Origin: Aquibacillus rhizosphaerae
Lineage (GTDB): Bacteria; Bacillota; Bacilli; Bacillales; Amphibacillaceae
Direction of reading: 5' to 3'
Assembly (NCBI RefSeq): GCF_030282825.1
Contig: NZ_JASTZU010000014.1
Location: forward strand, 1-39,148
Length of the DNA: 39,148 nucleotides
Each line of letters opens with the position of its first letter. Position 1 is the first letter of the stretch. The notes beneath the pieces were generated by a model. That model ran no database searches and was not told where the DNA came from. It saw only the letters and a program-made list of their open reading frames with translations. Position numbers and translations under genes: made by a program. This document shows, in pieces, positions 34,578-39,148 of this stretch.

Positions 34578-36209
34578 TCAATTTCGCTTAAATACTTTAT
34601 CAAAAATTCGTACCCGATCTCCAAGAATTCTTTCTAAAAGAGTTGACACATAACTAAGCCATAAGTAAACGGCAGTTCCTATAAAGACACTTACAACCAA
34701 TATGATAAAAGCTTCCATTCTTCCATCTAGATAAGTTATGTAGAAACTCAGCAACCATTTAGTTAACCACACTGTAATCCCCATAATCGTTGTAAATATT
34801 ACTATTAACATAGTTCTCTTCGTTAATTCACGTAATCGGTAATTAACAGCATTTTTTATTCTCCATATATTTAACGCTACTGCTGTCGAAACAGCTATAA
34901 AAGTACCAAATATAGCACCCTTTGCCCCAAACGTATGAATAAGAGGAACATTTAATAATATCTTCAATAGTATTCCTGCCGTTAAACTAACAACAGCGAA
35001 CCTTTGTTGCTCAATACCTTGTAAAACAGAAGAGCTTACTGTAAATAATGCAAAAAATAGGGCTACTGGCGCATACCATGCTAATAAAGAACTAGTAATA
35101 TCTATATTTTTTAATCCAAATAATGAACCATAAGCCTCGTTAGAAAGTAAACTTAATCCGATTACTGCTGGTAGTACAAATAACATTACAATTTGAAACG
35201 ATTGATTGATTTGTTGATACATTAACGTTCTTTTCTTTTCTGCAAATGACCTTGTAAGTGCAGGTAAAGTAGCCAACGAAAGACCAATTGCCAACGTTAC
35301 TGGGATAATCACTAACTTATGGCTATAAAAGTTCATACTTCCTAAGGCAAACTCGGATATTCCACCTTGGCCAATATCATCCATTGCCCTATTAAATGTA
35401 AGAGTATCTATTTGCTGGTATAGAGGTGTTGCAATTCCCACTAAAACAAAAGGTCCTGCATATTGAAATAATTCTTTGAATAAATCTTTTGTTGGTATAT
35501 CATACGTTGTTGCTTGTTGTTGTAATTGAATATCCAAGTATGATTTTCTTTTTTTCCAAAAAATAAATAATACTATACATGAAGCAATAGCTCCAATGAA
35601 AGCTGCAAATGTTGCCCAGCCTACAGCTGTAGCAATGGTACCTTGGAACACATTGACTACTAGAAAAGCTGCTACTAATAAAAATACAATACGAACAATT
35701 TGTTCGACTACTTGAGATATAGCAGTTGGCCCCATTGACTCATAACCTTGAAAGAAACCTCTAACAATACTCATTGCAGGTACTATTATTAAAGCAAAAC
35801 TAACCATTCGAATCACCATAGTAATATCCTCAACAGAATTACCTGATGTACTATCTTCCTTAGCTATAATTCTCAATGCCAATAGCTCAGCAGATAAATA
35901 AAGAACTAAAAAGGCAATAAACCCAGTAGCTGCCATAACTATCAACCCAGATTTAAACATTCTTCTACCTGTTTGATAATCACCGAGCGCATTATATTTC
36001 GAAACGAATTTTGATACAGCAAGTGGTACCCCTACTGTTGAGATACTTAATAAAATATTGTATGGGTTGTAAGCATAATAAAATAACGCCCCACCTGTTT
36101 CGCCTACTAGTTCATTAAAAGGAATGACATAAATCATTCCTAATAACTTTGATAAAAACGTGGCAGCTGTTAACAAAAGCGTTCCACGTAATATATTTGA
36201 TGTAGCCAT
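34578..36209 (-). CDS. murJ: Lipid II flippase MurJ (YtgP), MOP superfamily
   Basis: 543-residue MOP-superfamily membrane protein with about 14 predicted helices. Recognisable stretches are ILRGTLLLTAATFLSKLLGM at the N terminus, GVPLAVSKFVSKYNALGDY, PAMSIVRGFFQGYESMGPTA and TLPALTRSFAEKKR. It is the counterpart of B. subtilis YtgP, shown to function as MurJ in flipping lipid II, though such proteins can act on other polyprenyl-linked sugars. AAGGTGA precedes the ATG. It appears to be in an operon with the downstream pseudouridine synthase. Confidence 0.92.
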   Translation of the reverse strand: MATSNILRGTLLLTAATFLSKLLGMIYVIPFNELVGETGGALFYYAYNPYNILLSISTVGVPLAVSKFVSKYNALGDYQTGRRMFKSGLIVMAATGFIAFLVLYLSAELLALRIIAKEDSTSGNSVEDITMVIRMVSFALIIVPAMSIVRGFFQGYESMGPTAISQVVEQIVRIVFLLVAAFLVVNVFQGTIATAVGWATFAAFIGAIASCIVLFIFWKKRKSYLDIQLQQQATTYDIPTKDLFKELFQYAGPFVLVGIATPLYQQIDTLTFNRAMDDIGQGGISEFALGSMNFYSHKLVIIPVTLAIGLSLATLPALTRSFAEKKRTLMYQQINQSFQIVMLFVLPAVIGLSLLSNEAYGSLFGLKNIDITSSLLAWYAPVALFFALFTVSSSVLQGIEQQRFAVVSLTAGILLKILLNVPLIHTFGAKGAIFGTFIAVSTAVALNIWRIKNAVNYRLRELTKRTMLIVIFTTIMGITVWLTKWLLSFYITYLDGRMEAFIILVVSVFIGTAVYLWLSYVSTLLERILGDRVRIFDKVFKRN

Positions 36210-36581
36210 GTATTCACCTTAATTCATAATTTTTAATCAATGTTTCTATTTTATCATAAGTAAACCTTTTAAGCAGAAAAATTTATTAATAACAAGTCAA
36301 ATAGTTCCAACTATGTTTAACTTTTTTTCATTTGTAACTTTTGTTATAGAAACAAAAAATCTATATTATTAGATAATCAAGTTCAAAAATATAATCAATT
36401 TTTAGATTACATTAATTAATACTCGGAACTAGATTGAAGTCAGCGAATGTTAACAGTACAATAAATAAATGGCATTTAGATAAACCTAGGCTAAGATTTC
36501 CTATCTTTCTAAAAAAGAGGCATACTAGTTATAAGAATAATTCATATTTAAGTAATAAACTAATTTTAATTACATATTGCA
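36210..36581. other. Intergenic region between murJ and ytfP
   Basis: 372 AT-rich bases between divergent genes, with no convincing ORF or repeat. The only clear signal is a sigma-A-like TTGAAG (36434-36439), 17 bases, TACAAT (36457-36462) on the plus strand, which could drive ytfP with a leader of roughly 140 bases. Confidence 0.5.
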
Positions 36582-36605
36582 GTGTTATGGAAAGGAATGA
36601 TTAAA

Positions 36606-37868
36606 TTGTCATATCAAGTCACAGTTATCGGTGGAGGACCTTCAGGATTAATGGCTGCGATAGCAGCTGCTGAAAATGGCGCTTCTACTTTATTAATAGA
36701 TAAAGGTAATAAACTTGGAAAAAAACTTGCTATTTCAGGTGGTGGTCGTTGCAATGTTACCAATCGACTACCAAAAGACGAAGTAATAAAACATATACCA
36801 GGCAACGGAAGATTTCTATATAGTGCTTTTTCTGTGTTTGATAATTACGATATAATCGATTTTTTTGAAGAACTCGGTGTTCAGTTAAAAGAGGAAGATC
36901 ATGGTAGAATGTTTCCTGTCAGCAACTCAGCAAAAAGCGTTGTCAATGCTCTACTAAACCGCCTCGATCAACTTAATGTCACAGTGAAAACAGATACGCC
37001 AGTGGAAGCAATTGATTATAATAATGCACAACATACGATTATACTAAAATCAAAAGAGAAAATTGAAACAAATGCTGTAATTTTAGCAGTTGGTGGTAAA
37101 GCTGTACCACACACTGGAAGTACAGGAGATGGTTATGCTTGGGCCAAAAAGGCTGGCCATACTATTACAGATATTTACCCAACAGAAGTACCACTTCTTT
37201 CTAACGAAGCTTTTATTATAGAGAAGAAACTTCAAGGACTTGCATTAAGAGATGTTTCTTTATCAGTTCTTAATAGTAAAAAAAAAATCATTATCTCCCA
37301 TCAAATGGACATGCTTTTCACGCACTTTGGTGTTTCCGGACCTGCGGTTTTAAGGTGTTCACAATTTGTTGTGAAGGAACTAATGAAAGGTAATAAAAAA
37401 GTAACGATGGAAATTGATGCATTACCTCATAAAAATGAACAGCAAATTTTAGATGAATATTTTGATATAATGGATCGAAATCCAAAAAAAAGTGTAAAAA
37501 ATATATTTAAAGGGGTAGTACCTGAGAGATACTTAGAATATCTCTTAACTAAAAACAATATTATTAATGAAGAAAAATCAGCAAATATTTCCCGGGAAAA
37601 GATTCGTAATTTAATATATGATTTTAAACATTTTCAATTTGAAGTATATGGTAGTCAACCGATTGAAAAGGCATTTGTAACCGGTGGTGGCGTTTCGACA
37701 AAAGAAATTGTGCCTAATACAATGCAGTCGAAAATCATGCACGGATTGTATTTTTGCGGAGAAATTTTAGATATCCATGGTTATACAGGGGGGTATAATA
37801 TAACCTCTGCAATGGTCACAGGACGTGTTGCCGGAATGAATGCTGCATGGGAATCTTTAGCTAAATAA
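36606..37868 (+). CDS. ytfP: NAD(P)/FAD-dependent oxidoreductase YtfP (HI0933 family)
   Basis: 420 residues, matching the B. subtilis YtfP length. FAD dinucleotide fold [10 protein letters not shown] from residue 9, the family signature [14 protein letters not shown] at about 42-56, [20 protein letters not shown], and the closing [19 protein letters not shown]. The reaction is unknown for this family. Start choice: TTG 36606 lies nine bases after GGAAAGGA and gives the canonical [14 protein letters not shown] 36597 (adding MIK) sits only a base or two after the RBS, and GTG 36582 is upstream of it. The gene is monocistronic with a strong terminator. Confidence 0.9.
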   Translation: MSYQVTVIGGGPSGLMAAIAAAENGASTLLIDKGNKLGKKLAISGGGRCNVTNRLPKDEVIKHIPGNGRFLYSAFSVFDNYDIIDFFEELGVQLKEEDHGRMFPVSNSAKSVVNALLNRLDQLNVTVKTDTPVEAIDYNNAQHTIILKSKEKIETNAVILAVGGKAVPHTGSTGDGYAWAKKAGHTITDIYPTEVPLLSNEAFIIEKKLQGLALRDVSLSVLNSKKKIIISHQMDMLFTHFGVSGPAVLRCSQFVVKELMKGNKKVTMEIDALPHKNEQQILDEYFDIMDRNPKKSVKNIFKGVVPERYLEYLLTKNNIINEEKSANISREKIRNLIYDFKHFQFEVYGSQPIEKAFVTGGGVSTKEIVPNTMQSKIMHGLYFCGEILDIHGYTGGYNITSAMVTGRVAGMNAAWESLAK

Positions 37869-37875
37869 AAATAAA

Positions 37876-37918
37876 TAGGAGGATAGTGATAACTCATTTC
37901 ACACTATCCTCCTATTTT
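37876..37918 (+). terminator. Terminator of ytfP
   Basis: TAGGAGGATAGTG, 13-base loop, CACTATCCTCCTA, then TTTTAAA: a perfect 13-bp stem eight bases after the stop codon. Confidence 0.9.
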
Positions 37919-38404
37919 AAAATACTAGAGAAATTGATCTTTTAATTTCTCTATTTTATTTATTGATAGGTTGTCTTCTCCAAATCAACACTTAGCCAAA
38001 GGTATGGGTTACAAATTTATTGATATTTCAGTGTATGGTTGTATGTACATATTCTCATGAAATAGCATCGATAACTGTAAAGGGTTCTTCCACATATCTA
38101 TGACGTCTAAATCCCTTCCAAGTACTTTATTTAAACTCATAAATTTCTATACTACTGTTTTAATCTCTACGCAGCATTATCACAAACTTCTTTATGGTAA
38201 ATAGCAGATTTGACAGAATTATCTCCCTAGTCATCTATTCTCTTTTCATGTAGATGATTGTTAATTTTTATACCATTCATCTTCAAATTCTCATCAGAAT
38301 AATTTTTTATAATTTAGCTATGTTAAATAAATCTGTTGATATTTGATATATACGAATGTATGTTCTATAATAAAAGTTGTTATGAATGGCTTTGAAGGAA
38401 ATCA
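37919..38404. other. Gene-poor region before the CAAX-protease fragment
   Basis: About 486 AT-rich bases with stop codons in all frames. The longest open stretch is a 43-codon minus-strand frame (38140-38009, starting MSLNKVLGRDL) without RBS and with a stop codon just upstream. It may be a gene remnant. I see no repeat or RNA gene. Confidence 0.5.
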
Positions 38405-38407
38405 TTG

Positions 38408-38623
38408 ATGAAATTAGAAAATTTAGTACAGCAGAACAATATCGCTTTCACAAAGCCTGTTTGGGCAATTTCTATATCTTCCGTTTTGTTTGCAGTATTT
38501 CATCCAATGTATTGGATAATCACCCTTGTTTCTGGTGTACTTTTATCTATAACAACATATAAGACTAAATCATTAATTCCATCAGTAATATCACATTCAC
38601 TTTGGAATTTGTATATGGCTTAA
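38408..38623 (+). pseudogene. Fragment of a CPBP (CAAX protease/Abi) membrane metalloprotease
   Basis: 71 residues matching only the C-terminal half of a CPBP-family intramembrane protease: AISISSVLFAVFHPMYW carries the third motif (FxxxH), and SLIPSVISHSLWNLYMA the last (HxxxN). The EExxxR catalytic motif and earlier helices are missing, and stop codons lie upstream, so it cannot be a working protease. GAAGGAAA precedes the ATG, so expression of a small membrane protein cannot be excluded. It lies in decayed sequence beside an rRNA operon. Confidence 0.6.
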
Positions 38624-38734
38624 TTATTTCTTTATTTTTAGTCTAACACTATTATTTAACATAGTTTATAATTTAAAAGTTCAAAATTTTCTTCAAAATC
38701 ATAGAACAATTCATATGAGTCAAACAATATACAA

Positions 38735-38775
38735 GAAAAAACCTCTAATAAGGAGACTCCTTATTAGAGGTTTTA
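38735..38775 (-). terminator. Terminator of the rRNA operon
   Basis: On the minus strand AAAACCTCTAATAAGGAG, T, CTCCTTATTAGAGGTTTT, then TTC: 18-base arms, immediately downstream of 5S rRNA. Confidence 0.95.
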
Positions 38776-38779
38776 GAGA

Positions 38780-38896
38780 TGCCTAGCGGCGTCCTACTCT
38801 CGCAGGGGCAAAGCCCCAACTACCATGGGCGCTGGAGAGCTTAACTGCTGTGTTCGGCATGGGAACAGGTGTGGCCTCTCCGCTATTGCTACTAGA
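38780..38896 (-). rRNA. rrf: 5S ribosomal RNA
   Basis: Read on the minus strand it begins TCTAGTAGCAATAGCGGAG and ends GAGTAGGACGCCGCTAGGC, with the conserved internal CCGAACACAGCAGTTAAGC and GTTCCCATG. The length is about 117 bases; exact ends are estimated by family likeness. It follows the 23S gene in the normal 23S-5S order, separated by a spacer containing TTATCTAGTTTTGAAGG. Confidence 0.95.
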
Positions 38897-38971
38897 CCTT
38901 ATAATATAAAAAGGTTTGCACCTTCAAAACTAGATAAGAAGTAAACAAGACAAGCAAACAGTTAAAAATTT

Positions 38972-39148
38972 AGTTAAGTCCTCGATCTATTAGTATTCGT
39001 CAGCTACACGTGTCACCACGCTTCCACCTCGAACCTATCAACCTCATCGTCTCTGAGGGATCTTACTCATTTAAAATGATGAGAAGTCTCATCTAGAGGG
39101 GGGCTTCATGCTTAGATGCTTTCAGCACTTATCCCTTCCACACGTAGC
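38972..39148 (-). rRNA. rrl: 23S ribosomal RNA, 3' end only
   Basis: On the minus strand the sequence includes GGAAGGGATAAGTGCTGAAA, AGCATCTAAGCATGAAGC and GACGAATACTAATAGATCGA before GGACTTAAC, the typical Bacillaceae 23S 3' end. The gene continues beyond the window. The 3' end is estimated near 38972. Confidence 0.95.

Noticed and set aside
34220-34591. 123-codon plus-strand open frame
   Set aside because: Antisense to the pseudouridine synthase gene with no RBS or family likeness.
38009-38140. 43-codon minus-strand frame starting MSLNKVLGRDL
   Set aside because: No RBS, stop codon just upstream, and no family recognised; noted only as a possible remnant.
38897-38971. Possible tRNA gene between 5S and 23S rRNA
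   Set aside because: No cloverleaf or conserved GGTTCRA-type T-arm; it is a normal rRNA spacer.

Overview
The window is chromosomal backbone of a low-GC, Gram-positive, endospore-former-type Bacillaceae. The evidence is a T-box-controlled tyrS, acuABC, ccpA next to motPS, an aroA of the chorismate mutase/DAHP synthase fusion type, ytxGH/ytxJ, murC, sftA, a run of yt- genes (ytpRQP, ytoPQ, ytzB, trmB, ytzH, ytmP, ytlQP, ytzE, ytgP/murJ, ytfP) and an rRNA operon. Gene order follows the Bacillus subtilis tyrS-to-ytfP region closely. AT-rich codon use and the Na+-type MotP/MotS stator fit a halotolerant or alkali-tolerant relative such as Oceanobacillus, Virgibacillus or Gracilibacillus. That genus-level guess is inference.

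Layout. 1-335: a 51-bp tandem repeat array cut by the window edge. 374-2965 (minus): a NERD-domain nuclease-like protein and tyrS with its T-box leader. 3051-8654 (plus): a class A penicillin-binding protein with a fibronectin type III tail, then acuA-acuB-acuC, the regulatory set for acetyl-CoA synthetase, but without acsA. 8756-13016 (minus): motS-motP, ccpA and aroA. 13174-15312 (plus): a large FtsA/PilM-like actin-fold protein with a tail of repeated domains. 15514-19811 (minus): ytxJ, ytxH-ytxG behind a sigma-B-like promoter, murC and a short-type nicotinate phosphoribosyltransferase. 19953-25929 (minus): sftA, ytpR-ytpQ, ytpP, a PfoR-like PTS IIC protein and a lipoprotein. 26087-33396: ytoQ(+), a DUF84 NTPase(-), ytoP(-), ytzB(+), trmB(-), ytzH(+), ytmP(-), ytlQ-ytlP(-) and a YugO-like K+ channel(-). 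33554-37868: ytzE(+), an RsuA-family pseudouridine synthase(-), murJ(-) and ytfP(+). 38405-39148: a CAAX-protease fragment, then 5S rRNA and the 3' end of 23S rRNA on the minus strand.

Functional themes are cell wall and division (class A PBP, murC, murJ, sftA, the FtsA-like protein), carbon control (ccpA, acuABC), stress and thiol redox (ytxGH, ytxJ, ytpP), and translation or RNA modification (tyrS, ytpR, trmB, RsuA type, ThpR).

Most of the window is ordinary conserved backbone. The less ordinary signals are the FtsA-like protein with about five tail repeats, a dispersed intergenic element whose flanks are conserved around a changing central hairpin and which sits at gene junctions joined in B. 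subtilis, the 51-bp array, and a perfect palindrome over the nicotinate phosphoribosyltransferase promoter.
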